Shown: positions 17,133-26,490, counted from the stretch's first letter. The stretch: 64,000 nucleotides of DNA from Klebsiella pneumoniae (GCA_945872365.1 CAMBZJ010000012.1:38501-102500), one strand, 5' to 3'. Program-made: numbers and translations. The notes: generated by a model not told the origin, from the letters alone.

Positions 17133-18332
17133 TCATCCGATCGCCGGCAGGTAGCGCCAGAAGTCGTTGTTCAACGCGCAGCACTTCGCGCACTTCGGGA
17201 AGAGCCGGCGCTTCTTCAGGGTCCGACGGAAGGTCTGGTAGGAGTCGTTGTTCCAGATCTCCTTGACGCTCTTGTCGCGCACGTTGCCGAAGGCGACGTC
17301 GATCGAGCAGGAGTAGACGTCGCCGTAGGGGCTGATCCGGAAGGTCTTCCAGGGATAGAAGCACTTCTCGACGAACGCGTACTCGTCGTCGAGGAAACGA
17401 CGCTCCATCTCCTCCGGCGTCTTGAGGGGTGGACCGAAGCCGATCGAGATGCCGTACTCCTCACCCTTGCGGATCGCCTTCTGCGACTCCTCGTAGAGGG
17501 CTTGGCCGTCGACCTGCCGGAGGTACATGGGCAGATCCTGGTCCTCTTCCTTGTGGTGCACCGGGAGTGGGATGAGCTTCTCGGTCTGCTCGTTGTGTTC
17601 CGGGGTGGTGTAGAACATGTAGTCGAAGTCCACCGTGTCGACTCCGGTGTCCTTGAGCCAGTCGAGAACCTCGCTGTAGCGGTGCTGGTTCAGGGCGGAA
17701 ACCGTGACGGTGATCCCGATCTTCGGGCGCTTCACCCCGAGTTCGCGCTTGGCCTCCTGGACGTTGCGGATGCCCTCGAGGAGCCGACGGAAGCTGCCCT
17801 TGCCGCGCCGGATCTCGTCATGGAGATCGTCAGGCCCGTCGATCGAGATCGAGAGGGCATGCGGCTTCAGCGAGACCAGTTGGCGTGCTTCGTCGGGCCG
17901 GAGAAACCAGCCGTTCGTGTTGATGCACAGGTGGATCGGCGTCGCCGTGATGTGTTCGACGATCTCGAAGACGTCCTTGCGCAGGAAGACTTCGCCCCCG
18001 GTGATGGTCATGTCGCCGACGCCCATCTCCGCGATGTCGGTGATGACCCGCTTGACCTCCTCGGTCGACAGCTCGGCCTGCTGGCGCGACTTGATCAAGT
18101 CAGGGTCGGACTTGTCGTGCATGATTCGGGGCAGGTCGAGCGGGCACATCTGGCAGGAAAGGTTGCACCGCAGGGTGAGTTCGAAGGTCACCGACTGGGG
18201 GGTTCCGGCGCGCCCGTTCCCGACGAGATAGGGCAGGTAGTACTTGTAGGACTTCAGGTTGCTCTTGGTGATGCCCCGGTCGCGCAACCAGCCCTTCATG
18301 TCGTCGAGGACCGAGTTTTCGTCGTTCGTCAT
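17133..18332 (-). CDS. Radical SAM/SPASM enzyme
   Basis: A 399-residue radical SAM protein with the cluster motif CNLSCQMC (Cys 56, 60 and 63) and a C-terminal SPASM-like region with further cysteines (CFYPWKTFRISPYGDVYSC, then CAKCC). SPASM proteins bind extra iron-sulfur clusters and often modify peptides, but some act on sugars or cofactors. There is no precursor peptide gene nearby, and all neighbours are carbohydrate enzymes, so a sugar or glycolipid substrate is more likely. The ATG at 18332 has GGAGA 6 nt upstream; the frame extends further without coding character. Confidence 0.88.
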   Translation of the reverse strand: MTNDENSVLDDMKGWLRDRGITKSNLKSYKYYLPYLVGNGRAGTPQSVTFELTLRCNLSCQMCPLDLPRIMHDKSDPDLIKSRQQAELSTEEVKRVITDIAEMGVGDMTITGGEVFLRKDVFEIVEHITATPIHLCINTNGWFLRPDEARQLVSLKPHALSISIDGPDDLHDEIRRGKGSFRRLLEGIRNVQEAKRELGVKRPKIGITVTVSALNQHRYSEVLDWLKDTGVDTVDFDYMFYTTPEHNEQTEKLIPLPVHHKEEDQDLPMYLRQVDGQALYEESQKAIRKGEEYGISIGFGPPLKTPEEMERRFLDDEYAFVEKCFYPWKTFRISPYGDVYSCSIDVAFGNVRDKSVKEIWNNDSYQTFRRTLKKRRLFPKCAKCCALNNDFWRYLPAIG

Positions 18333-18375
18333 TTGGATCTCCGCAATGCCCCCGGTCGGGGCCTGAGTCGAAGGT

Positions 18376-19194
18376 TTAGAGGAAGCGGCGGCCCTGCCTG
18401 CGCAGGCGCCGACCGTCCTCGCGGGTCGGAAACGAGTTGTAGGTGGCCTGGGCGCGGTCGTTCGGAATCGTGTCCGCGACGCCGCGTTCCAGCCGGTCGA
18501 TCGCCTCGATGACGAGGCGGGCACCGAGTGTCTTGGTCTTGCCGATCAGAGTGTCCTGCGTGTCCTCGGGCTCGATGGCGACCTTCTTCTGCAGGAGGAT
18601 CGGCCCGTCGTCGAGGTCTTCGTTCATGAAGTGCACGGTGGTACCGGTCTCGTGCTCGCCGTTCACCAGGACCCAGAAGCTCGGCAGGCGTCCGCGGTAG
18701 CGTGGCAGCAGAGCGCCGTGGACGTTGATGCAGCCGAGCCGCGGTAGTTCCAGGATCCCCTTGCGGAACTTCTGGCTTGCGTTCACCGACAGGACGAGGT
18801 CGAGATCGAGGGAGCGTAGCCGCTCAAGGTACTCGGGTGCGTTCACGCTGGTCGTCTCCAGGATGGGTATGCCGTGTTTCCGGGCGGCGGCCGCAACCGA
18901 GTGCAGACCGGGGACCGGCACCCGCTCCCCGAGGATCCCGAGGCCGCGGCGCCATGCGTAGCGCACCGACTGCTTCAGGAACTGCACTGGTCCGTAGAGG
19001 GCCAGGTGGTCTCGCAGGGTCGAGGACCAGGTCTGCTTCGGCATCAACGTGGGAAGAATCGTCATGCCGACGACGTTGGGGCGTCGCGCGGACAGCACGG
19101 TATCCAGGAATTGCGGCAGGAAGAGACAGTCCTCCTGCGTCACGACGAAGACGTGCAGCGGCTTGCGCGGCAGGGCAGGGCCGGGATCGCTCAT
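18376..19194 (-). CDS. Formyltransferase-family protein (sugar N-formyltransferase candidate)
   Basis: A 272-residue protein with a formyl-transferase N-terminal domain. The active-site set is visible: Asn and His in INVHGALLPRYRG, and Asp in LDDGPIL. The C-terminal tRNA-binding domain of methionyl-tRNA formyltransferase is absent, which fits sugar N-formyltransferases that use 10-formyl-THF on an amino sugar. An amino sugar could be supplied by the deacetylases of this cluster; that link is inference. Its ATG overlaps the stop of the XrtA-type deacetylase gene (ATGA). Confidence 0.87.
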   Translation of the reverse strand: MSDPGPALPRKPLHVFVVTQEDCLFLPQFLDTVLSARRPNVVGMTILPTLMPKQTWSSTLRDHLALYGPVQFLKQSVRYAWRRGLGILGERVPVPGLHSVAAAARKHGIPILETTSVNAPEYLERLRSLDLDLVLSVNASQKFRKGILELPRLGCINVHGALLPRYRGRLPSFWVLVNGEHETGTTVHFMNEDLDDGPILLQKKVAIEPEDTQDTLIGKTKTLGARLVIEAIDRLERGVADTIPNDRAQATYNSFPTREDGRRLRRQGRRFL

Positions 19195-20084
19195 GCGGCC
19201 TCCGCCGTGCCAGCGAGGAAGCCGCGTTCGGCGAGGACGTCGCGGACCGGAGCGAAGCGGAAGTCCGTCAGGAGCCGGCGAAGTTTGCCTTCCATGGCGT
19301 CGAGGTTCAGGTAATGGGTCGAGAAGCCGCGCTTGCCGCGGGTCTTGATGCGCGGGTGGCCGGGATCGACCTCCCAGGGGTGGAGGTACACGACGGCGGC
19401 TTCCCCCGCCCGGTTCACCTGACGCATGCCCCAGCGCATGTAGGAGTAGGGAAGCAGGCGCAGATAGGCTCCTCCGCCAAGCGGAAGATTGCGCCTTCCC
19501 AGCCGCGCGGTGGTCATAGGAAATTCGACCAGGCGGCGGTCGTTCTCGGCGTGGATGACGAAGGGGAAGCGCTGGGCGCCTGGCACGCCGTAGAGGGCGT
19601 CCTGTACCGGGAAGACGCTGGAGTCGTATTCGAGTCCCGCCGCAAGCATGGTCGGAAGCGCCCACATGGACCGCGCGGTGACCGAGAACGAGGGTGCCCG
19701 GTAGCCTTGCGGCAGGCGCCCGGTGATCCGCTCGAGGATGCTGATCGAACGCTCGAGGTCGCGGCGGTAGAGGTCCGGCCCGAGTTCGTAGACCAACCGG
19801 TGGCCATGCCCGTGGGTGGCGATTTCGTGCCCCTCGGCGGCGATCTCCTCGACCAGCGATGGGTGACGCTCGGCGTTCCACGTGAGGATGAAGAAAGTTC
19901 CCTTCACCCGGAACTCCGCGAGCAGTCGGAGGAGGCGACGGGTATTCGGAACCACACGGCTTTCGAGTCGATCCCAGTCCTCGGGTCGCACCTGCTCCTC
20001 GAAGTCGGAGACCTGGAACCAGTCCTCGACGTCGACCGAGAAGGCGTTCGTCACCGGCCCCATGGCTGGATCGATCGGGCTCAT
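19191..20084 (-). CDS. XrtA-associated polysaccharide deacetylase (DUF3473 type)
   Basis: A 297-residue NodB-fold deacetylase. It opens with NAFSVDVEDWFQV, a hallmark of the exosortase-A-associated deacetylase family, followed by GTFFIL, HEIATHGHGHRLVY and GYRAPSFS. The C-terminal part (EVDPGHPRIKTRGKRGFSTHYL) matches the DUF3473 extension of that family. The ATG at 20084 overlaps the stop of the GT2 gene (ATGA). It would deacetylate the polysaccharide or its precursor. This gene is one of the clearest markers that the locus is of the XrtA-type EPS class. Confidence 0.92.
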   Translation of the reverse strand: MSPIDPAMGPVTNAFSVDVEDWFQVSDFEEQVRPEDWDRLESRVVPNTRRLLRLLAEFRVKGTFFILTWNAERHPSLVEEIAAEGHEIATHGHGHRLVYELGPDLYRRDLERSISILERITGRLPQGYRAPSFSVTARSMWALPTMLAAGLEYDSSVFPVQDALYGVPGAQRFPFVIHAENDRRLVEFPMTTARLGRRNLPLGGGAYLRLLPYSYMRWGMRQVNRAGEAAVVYLHPWEVDPGHPRIKTRGKRGFSTHYLNLDAMEGKLRRLLTDFRFAPVRDVLAERGFLAGTAEAA

Positions 20085-21283
20085 TGCAGACCCGCGTCGA
20101 CCACCGGGGGATTGGTGTCCGATTCGAAGGGACGATCGGCGGTCTGCCAGCGGCCCAGTTCCGATCCTGAGAGGATCTTCCACCATCCCAGGACCGCCGC
20201 GAGGGAGCCGATGCCGAAATAGACCGCCGGCGAGATGACCCGCATGAGCGGTCCGCCCGTGAGAAGAAACCCGAGCGGCAGGCAGGCGTAGATCCCGAGC
20301 TGTGCGAGGAAGATCAGCTTGTAAAGGATCCCGGGTGCGAGCGCGGAACCGACCAGCAGCATCGCGAGCCAGAGCGGGGTCAGGTAGCGCAACCCCTTGC
20401 GCGAGAACAACTCCCAGCCGATCAGCCGGGCTCTCCGCCGTGCGATCTCCGGCCAGACCAACTGGATGCCGCGGATGCCGCGTCCGATGATCCGGGAGCG
20501 GCGCTTCAACTCGTCGTTCAGGTTCCTCGACCCGGCTTCGTACGACATCGCACGCGGCTCGTAGAGGCAGAGATGACCCGCTGCGGCGACCCAGATGGGC
20601 TGCACCATGTCATTGCAGACGTCGTTCGCGATGGGCCGGCAGAGCGAGCGACGCACCGCGAAGATCGAACCGTTCGCACCGAGCAGGGAGCCGAGGCGGC
20701 TCTCTAGCCGCTTCTGCATCTGATCGAGTTCCCAGTAGCGATTGTAGCCTTCGGCGATCGGGTTCTCGTTGAAGTTCTTGTAGACGAGTTCGCCGCACAC
20801 GCTGCCCACCCGGGGGTCGGCAAAGGGGCGCACGAGGTGGCGGATTGCGTCCTTCTGGTACATCCCGTTCGCGTCGGTGAATACGACAATGTCGCCTTTC
20901 AGCAGGGGGAGCACGTCGTTGAGCACGAGGTTCTTGCCGCGATTCGGGCGGAAGGCGTGGAGAACGACGCCACGGTCCGCGAATCGGCGCGTGATCTCCT
21001 CGGTCCGGTCCTTGGATCCGTCCGACGCGACGACGATCTCGAGGAGTTCGCGCGGGTAGTCCAGCAAAAGCGCGTTCTCGAGCTTGCGGGCGATGACCTC
21101 TTCCTCGTCGTAGGCGGAGATCACGAGCGAGACCGACGGCGTCTCGCTGCTGCGCGACTCTTCCGCCACGAGGGCGTCACCACGTCCACGCCACCGCGCA
21201 AGCCCCGCGAGCGCGAGGGGATAGCCGACGTACTGGTAGGCGAGGACGGTGATCGCGGTCCAGAAAAGGAGGAGTCCGAGCAT
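20081..21283 (-). CDS. Membrane GT2-family glycosyltransferase
   Basis: A 400-residue inverting GT-A transferase anchored in the inner membrane. One hydrophobic helix leads (residues 1-20), then come SLVISAYDEEEVI, ASDGSKDRT, and the FTDANG acidic motif, followed by a KRRSRIIGRGIRG stretch in the place of the usual QxxRW motif. Two or three C-terminal membrane helices follow. The layout matches processive poly-HexNAc or cellulose-synthase-like transferases, although single-transfer enzymes share it. It starts 20 nt after the upstream GT4 gene. Confidence 0.9.
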   Translation of the reverse strand: MLGLLLFWTAITVLAYQYVGYPLALAGLARWRGRGDALVAEESRSSETPSVSLVISAYDEEEVIARKLENALLLDYPRELLEIVVASDGSKDRTEEITRRFADRGVVLHAFRPNRGKNLVLNDVLPLLKGDIVVFTDANGMYQKDAIRHLVRPFADPRVGSVCGELVYKNFNENPIAEGYNRYWELDQMQKRLESRLGSLLGANGSIFAVRRSLCRPIANDVCNDMVQPIWVAAAGHLCLYEPRAMSYEAGSRNLNDELKRRSRIIGRGIRGIQLVWPEIARRRARLIGWELFSRKGLRYLTPLWLAMLLVGSALAPGILYKLIFLAQLGIYACLPLGFLLTGGPLMRVISPAVYFGIGSLAAVLGWWKILSGSELGRWQTADRPFESDTNPPVVDAGLQ

Positions 21284-21303
21284 GATGTCTTTCGCCGGGC
21301 CGC

Positions 21304-22467
21304 TCAGGCGACCCGGGCGGCTCCGGGCGGTTCGCTCGCCGCCGGCTCGGGGACGTCGACTCCGACACGGGCCAATTCGTCTCGGTAGAGACGGTCGATC
21401 GATCTCAACATCGTCGCCTGGTCGTACTCGCGGCGGACCCGGCGCTCGGCCTCCGTGCCCAGGCGCTTGGCCAAGGCTGGATCGCGCAGGATTCGCAGGA
21501 CGCCCTGCGCAAGCGCGTCGGCATCGCGGGTCGGCACGACAATGCCCGATTCCCCGTGCACGACCACCTCCGCGCTGCCGCCTGCCGACGTCGTGACCAC
21601 CGGTCGGCCCAAGGCCATCGCTTCGAGGAGGGCATTGGGCATGCCCTCGATGACGGAGGAGAGCATGTAGCAGTCGAAGCCCGCCATGAGCTCGGCGACG
21701 TCGCGTCGCTTGCCGAGGAAGCGAACGGTGCCATCGAGCCTCAGGTCCCGTGCCATCGCCTCGAGTTCGACGCGCAGGGCGCCGTCACCGACGATGTCGA
21801 AACGGACGGCGGGGATCGCGTCGCGCACGATGACCGCGGCCCGAAGGGCGAATTCGTAGCCCTTCTTCCAGCCGAGCCGGCCCACCATGCCCACGACTGG
21901 CAAGTCTTGGCCTCCGGTTGCGGGGGCGGCTTGGAAGGAGCGCGAGGGCAGCGAGACCCCATTGGGAATCAGGACCATGCGATCCGTCGGGCACCACTCA
22001 TGCTCTGCCACCAGGTCGCGGACCGCCCTGGCGTTCACCGTGACGCGGTCGGCGAGGCGATTGGAGAGTGCCGCGGCGAGGCGGCGATCGAGTCGATCGT
22101 AGCGGTCGAGACTCCGCTTACTGACGAGCGTCACCGGTCGGCGACCGAGGCGTCCGACCAGTGCCGCGAGGAAATTGCCCTCGAAGAGGTAGCCGTGGAT
22201 GACGGCGACGTCGCGCGCCCGCATTTCCCGGGCCACCCGTCTTGCCGCCGAGAGCGTACGCGTCGACATAAGGGTCGAGTCGATGCCGAAGCTCCTGACG
22301 GGGACGCCTTCCTGCTCGAAGACCGGTGCGAGGTCGCCGGGCTCGGCACTCGCGGTCCACAACTCCAACTCCCAGGTGCCGCGGTCGAGGCCGCGCACGA
22401 CCTGGAGGAGGTGCGACTGGGCGCCACCGATCTGCAGGTGGTCCACGACGTAGGCTACACGGGTCAT
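21304..22467 (-). CDS. GT4-family glycosyltransferase
   Basis: A 387-residue GT-B transferase with the opening VAYVVDHLQIGGAQSHLLQV, the nucleotide-binding GMVGRLGWKKGYEFALRA near residue 200, and the C-terminal EGMPNALLEAMALGRPVV and GESGIVVP motifs. It fits the exosortase-system glycosyltransferase group. The ATG at 22467 overlaps the ligase stop by 4 nt. A longer frame upstream has no similarity to the family and is antisense or overlapping with the ligase gene. Confidence 0.9.
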   Translation of the reverse strand: MTRVAYVVDHLQIGGAQSHLLQVVRGLDRGTWELELWTASAEPGDLAPVFEQEGVPVRSFGIDSTLMSTRTLSAARRVAREMRARDVAVIHGYLFEGNFLAALVGRLGRRPVTLVSKRSLDRYDRLDRRLAAALSNRLADRVTVNARAVRDLVAEHEWCPTDRMVLIPNGVSLPSRSFQAAPATGGQDLPVVGMVGRLGWKKGYEFALRAAVIVRDAIPAVRFDIVGDGALRVELEAMARDLRLDGTVRFLGKRRDVAELMAGFDCYMLSSVIEGMPNALLEAMALGRPVVTTSAGGSAEVVVHGESGIVVPTRDADALAQGVLRILRDPALAKRLGTEAERRVRREYDQATMLRSIDRLYRDELARVGVDVPEPAASEPPGAARVA

Positions 22468-24020
22468 GCCGCGACCTTCGGGCGGTAGAGAGCGCGGCTC
22501 GCGGCCCGGCGCGCAGCCGGGGTGTTCGCTTTGAGGCCGGGCAGGGCGCGGGCTTTCAGTTCCTCGTCGAAGGCCCAGCGCGACAGGACGATCGAGAATG
22601 CCGCGATGAAATAGATGTGCACCTCGAGCCATACGTCGGCGAAGATCGAGAAGAAGAGGAAGAGGATGATGTAGAGGTTCAGGAAATCCGGAAGATCCGG
22701 TAGCACTGGGTGGTTCTTGTACTTCTCCCGCAAGCGCTGGATGCGCGCATAAACGAATGCGAAGAGCGTGAGGTAGGCGAGGGTCGTGACGATACCGCCC
22801 TCGGCCCACGACCAGACGTAGGAGTTGTGCGGCGGCTTGTAGGACCCGTGCAGGTACATGTTGAACCAGCGGAAGTTGCCGAGGCCGACGCCGAAGATCG
22901 GATAGCTACCGATGATCGAGAGCGCGTCCTCGAGCGTCGCGACGCGCTGCTCGGTCGAGTGGGTTCCCTCGCTGTACTGCTGCGGGCTGAAGGGGTTCAG
23001 GTTCAGGAGACGCTCTTGGCTGCTTTCCGGGAGCACGAAGAAAAAGATCAGAACGCCGAGAACGAGCCCGCTGATCGAGCCGACGATCTTCCACTGCCGG
23101 GGGACCTGGTTGCTCGTCAGCAGGGTCAGGCCGACGATGCCGAGCCCGATGAAACCGCTGCGGGAGGCGCTGAGAAGGACCAGCGGGACACAGCCGATGG
23201 CGCCGGCGATCGCGCCCAGGCGCAGCAGCGGGGATTTTGCGATGTGGGCGAGGTAGAGAAAGAGCCCGATACCCACGTTCACCATGAAGGCGAAGCGGTT
23301 CGCGTTCTGAGCCCATCCGACGAGCTTCGATGTGATACGACCGTCGGCGGTCCCGCGGGCGATGTCTAGCCCGATGCTCGGAAGAACGGTAATGATGCAA
23401 AGTGCGAAGATGATGAGTACGGTCCGAAGTTGCTTGGGCTCGCGGATCCAGTTGACGAAGAAGATCGTGAAGACGATGCGCGAGGCCAGTTCGAAGAAGA
23501 ATCGCGGCGTCACGTTTGCGTCGCCATATGCCCCCGATGCGCCGCGCGCATGCGCCAGTTTCGGTAGCATGTGCTTTACGTTCGGCAGGAAAAAGATGCT
23601 GAGTGTGTAGGTGAAGAGCAGGAGCCCGGCGATCAACAGGAGCATCCGGATCTCGGGCTCGCGCATGAACCAGTAGTCGCCTTCGCGGTACAGCTGGATC
23701 GCCATCACGACGAGTAGCGTCATGCCGATCAGATTGTTGATCGTGAAGGGTCCGATGCCGCGCAGGGCCGCCGGGTAGGAGACCAGCATCGTCGTCATGA
23801 TGACGATCAGGCCGATGCTCGGCCGGTAGAGAACGATGGTTCCCCCCATGAGCAGGAAGGTGACGATCGACGCACGCACCAGCGCGGTGTCGGAGACGAG
23901 GGTGGCGATGCCGAGCCCGATCGCGGCGAGTACGAGTGCGATCAAGACCCACGGCGGTGCCGATGGTGCGGGAGTCGCACTCCGCAGGGCAAGCCGCGCC
24001 GGGCCCGAGGCGGTCGTCAC
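22464..24020 (-). CDS. O-antigen ligase/polymerase (XrtA-associated type)
   Basis: A 518-residue integral membrane protein with about 11-12 hydrophobic helices and a large periplasmic loop that holds the family motif PHNSYVWSWAEGG near residue 400. The size and the motif fit the exosortase-A-associated O-antigen ligase family (PEP_O_lig type). It would polymerise or transfer undecaprenyl-linked glycans in the periplasm. It is the second Wzy/WaaL-like protein of this locus, since the fusion at 7562-9487 carries another. The starts and stops overlap with both neighbours, so it is embedded in the operon. Confidence 0.9.
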   Translation of the reverse strand: MTTASGPARLALRSATPAPSAPPWVLIALVLAAIGLGIATLVSDTALVRASIVTFLLMGGTIVLYRPSIGLIVIMTTMLVSYPAALRGIGPFTINNLIGMTLLVVMAIQLYREGDYWFMREPEIRMLLLIAGLLLFTYTLSIFFLPNVKHMLPKLAHARGASGAYGDANVTPRFFFELASRIVFTIFFVNWIREPKQLRTVLIIFALCIITVLPSIGLDIARGTADGRITSKLVGWAQNANRFAFMVNVGIGLFLYLAHIAKSPLLRLGAIAGAIGCVPLVLLSASRSGFIGLGIVGLTLLTSNQVPRQWKIVGSISGLVLGVLIFFFVLPESSQERLLNLNPFSPQQYSEGTHSTEQRVATLEDALSIIGSYPIFGVGLGNFRWFNMYLHGSYKPPHNSYVWSWAEGGIVTTLAYLTLFAFVYARIQRLREKYKNHPVLPDLPDFLNLYIILFLFFSIFADVWLEVHIYFIAAFSIVLSRWAFDEELKARALPGLKANTPAARRAASRALYRPKVAA

Positions 24021-25036
24021 GGGGCCACCTTCCCTCGTTCGATGTCGAGCGTGAATTCGGGCAGTGCGCCGTGGCGGCTATAGATGCCGATGCGCTTCAA
24101 GGCGAGCAGGTCGTCCCCGGGCAGAACGCTGCCCGTGACCGAGGTGGTCGACGAATCGAAGCCGGCCTCGCTCACCAGGCTCTTGACGCCGTCGGTCAGG
24201 TGGGCGCTGCCTCGGCCGTTCGGGTAGGAGAAATGGCGCACACGCCCGACGTGCGCGGCGAGTTCGTCACGGGAGCCGACGATCTCGCCGCGGGCCTCCT
24301 CGTGCGTGGCGTTCGGCAGATTGGGGTGGGTGATCGTGTGCGCCCCGAAGATCATGCCGGCACGGTGCATCTCCTCGACCTGCTCCCAGGACATCATGAT
24401 CTTGCGCAGCGGCGAGAGATCCTCGATGTCGGCCGCACGGCGCACCGAGTCGAGCAGGGCGAGGCGGGTCGCGGTTGGAACGTTCTTCATCGTGATGATC
24501 AGCTTGGTGAAGGCCTCGCGCCGCTCGGCATCCGAACCTACCGGCAGGCTGAACGGCATCGGTTCTGCGATCTTGAGGACCGGCACACGGGTCGTGAAGA
24601 CGCAGAAGCGCAGGATTCCCGTCCAGAGGATCGTGCGGTTGTCGATGCAGCCGGTGCTCACATAGAAGGTCGCGTTCAGCCCGTGGCGGCGAAGAATCGG
24701 GAAGGCGCGCGTGTAGTTGTCGAGGTAGCCGTCGTCGAAGGTGAGTGCGACGGCCTTCGGCGGTAGCGCGCGTCCGGCCTGGAGAGAGTCGACCATCTCG
24801 TCGAGCGAGATCACGCGGTAGTGCCGCCGCAGGTAGGCGCATTGCCGGTCGAAGTGCTCAGGCAGAACGGCGAGTCCCGGGTCGAGACAGAGATGCGTGC
24901 CGTCGGCCGCGCTGCTCACCGAGTGGTAGCGCAGAATGACGGCGCGGCCCGCGAGGCAGGCGCGTGCGAGGCTCGCGAGCCCGCCGTGGTGGATGGCGGT
25001 CTTCGCGAGACCCGTGAGAGTGCGACGGATCGGCAT
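24017..25036 (-). CDS. NodB-type polysaccharide deacetylase
   Basis: A 339-residue deacetylase with an AVILRYHSVS start block, motif 1 TFDDGYLDNY, a large insert of about 60 residues (ILRFCVFTTRV onward), motif 2 HTITHP, and SYPNGRG as motif 3. The N-terminus (LTGLAKTAIHHGG) resembles XrtA-locus deacetylases. It has no clear signal peptide. It starts 8 nt after the chain-length gene and overlaps the ligase by 4 nt. The start at 25036 is chosen because the frame upstream runs antisense through the Wzz gene with low-complexity sequence. Confidence 0.9.
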   Translation of the reverse strand: MPIRRTLTGLAKTAIHHGGLASLARACLAGRAVILRYHSVSSAADGTHLCLDPGLAVLPEHFDRQCAYLRRHYRVISLDEMVDSLQAGRALPPKAVALTFDDGYLDNYTRAFPILRRHGLNATFYVSTGCIDNRTILWTGILRFCVFTTRVPVLKIAEPMPFSLPVGSDAERREAFTKLIITMKNVPTATRLALLDSVRRAADIEDLSPLRKIMMSWEQVEEMHRAGMIFGAHTITHPNLPNATHEEARGEIVGSRDELAAHVGRVRHFSYPNGRGSAHLTDGVKSLVSEAGFDSSTTSVTGSVLPGDDLLALKRIGIYSRHGALPEFTLDIERGKVAP

Positions 25037-25044
25037 GGGGGGTC

Positions 25045-26490
25045 TCAGCGAGCGAAGTGCTCGTTGGCCTCGCGGAAGTCGGTGATGAGTCCGAGGACCG
25101 GCAGCTCGAGCTCGCGCTCGATGTCGGTCGCGAAGTGGTAGGTACGGTAGAGGAATTCCAGGCCGAAGGCGCCGGCCACGCCGAGGCCGAGACCGGAGAG
25201 CAGTGCGACGGCCGTCGCCAGAAGCGTATTCTGGTTGTAGGGCTTGACCGGTGGGGTCGCCCGGTCCACCACGCGCACCGAATCCAGGCGGTTCGCAGTC
25301 ATGTCCTGGGAGAGTTGGGCTTCCTGCCGGCGGGTCTCGGTCGCCTGCAACTCGACCCGCTTGTTCTGTACCAAGCTGTCGAGTTCCTGGAAGCGCACCC
25401 CGCGACGGTTCATCGCGTCGAGCGAGTCGTTCAGGTTGGCCATGGTGGTTTCGAGCGACCCCTTCTTGGCGATCAGAGCCTTCAGGTTCGCCCCTGCACG
25501 GTAGATCTCCTCGCTCAGGTTCTGGCGCACCTGGTTGAGTTCGTAGCGCTCCGTGCCGACGATGCGCGCCGGCTGCTTGGCGATCTGCTTTCGGAGGTCC
25601 GCGATCTGCTCTATCTTGTCGCGCACCCGACGGTCCTCCTCGGTGTACTTCTGGTGGAGCTCGGACAGTTCGACCGAGAGGATGCCAACGCGCTCCTCGA
25701 GCGCACGGGCCACGGGGTTGTCGATCATCTCGACGTCGGAGGAGACCTTTTCCGGCTGCTTTTCCTGAGCGGCGGACAGGCTCTCGATCAACTCCTCCGT
25801 CTGCCTGATCTGGCTGATGGTCTCCTTCAGCGAGAGGTCGCTCGCCATGATCTGGCGCACGCTCTCGTCCTTCTGCTGTTGAAGCGCGAGGATGCCCGAG
25901 CGCCTTTGGTAGCGATCGATCCGGCGCTCCGCGGCGCGGAGTTCCCGCTTGAGGCGCTCGGCACGCTTTCCATAGAACTTGCCCACCTCCGGCGACTCGA
26001 AGAGGCTCGGGCGGTACTCGAGGTAGGTGTCGACGACGGTATTCGCCACCGCCGCCGCCTTGTTTCGATCGGTGTCGGTGAACGCGACCTCGATCATCGG
26101 AGCGGTCGGGTAGGGGGTCACTTCGAGCCCGCTGCGAATCGCTCGGGCGGTTGCGCGATTGCGCTCCTCGCGGTCCGACGAGGCGTCGCTCACCAGGTCG
26201 ATATCGAGACGATCCGCCGCTGCGATCAGGAAAGACCAGTTCTTGAGATTCTCGACCTCGGCGTTGATGACCTGGGTGTCGGGCATCTGGGAGGCACGCT
26301 TCTGTTCCTGCGGCGCGAGTTGGACGTAGGAGCGGTTCCCGACGAGCAGCAACTTGGCCGAGGCCCGGTAGGGCTTGGGGCGCAGCATCGCCATCGCGAT
26401 GATCGGCAGCGACGTGAGCAGGAACGCGAGCGTCACGAAGCGTTTGCGCTTGAAGATGACGTGGAGGAATTCCCGGAAGTCCTCGTTCAT
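25045..26490 (-). CDS. Wzz/GumC-type chain-length determinant (XrtA-associated)
   Basis: A 481-residue polysaccharide co-polymerase. An N-terminal membrane helix (about residues 18-36) is followed by a long periplasmic region rich in charged coiled-coil helices (residues about 150-390), and a second membrane helix near residue 440 (TLLATAVALLSGLGLGVAGAF) is preceded by a proline-rich VDRATPPVKPYNQ segment. There is no cytosolic ATPase domain, so it depends on the separate CpsD-like protein encoded next to it, whose stop it overlaps by 4 nt. It would control chain length and couple polymerisation to export. Confidence 0.92.
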   Translation of the reverse strand: MNEDFREFLHVIFKRKRFVTLAFLLTSLPIIAMAMLRPKPYRASAKLLLVGNRSYVQLAPQEQKRASQMPDTQVINAEVENLKNWSFLIAAADRLDIDLVSDASSDREERNRATARAIRSGLEVTPYPTAPMIEVAFTDTDRNKAAAVANTVVDTYLEYRPSLFESPEVGKFYGKRAERLKRELRAAERRIDRYQRRSGILALQQQKDESVRQIMASDLSLKETISQIRQTEELIESLSAAQEKQPEKVSSDVEMIDNPVARALEERVGILSVELSELHQKYTEEDRRVRDKIEQIADLRKQIAKQPARIVGTERYELNQVRQNLSEEIYRAGANLKALIAKKGSLETTMANLNDSLDAMNRRGVRFQELDSLVQNKRVELQATETRRQEAQLSQDMTANRLDSVRVVDRATPPVKPYNQNTLLATAVALLSGLGLGVAGAFGLEFLYRTYHFATDIERELELPVLGLITDFREANEHFAR

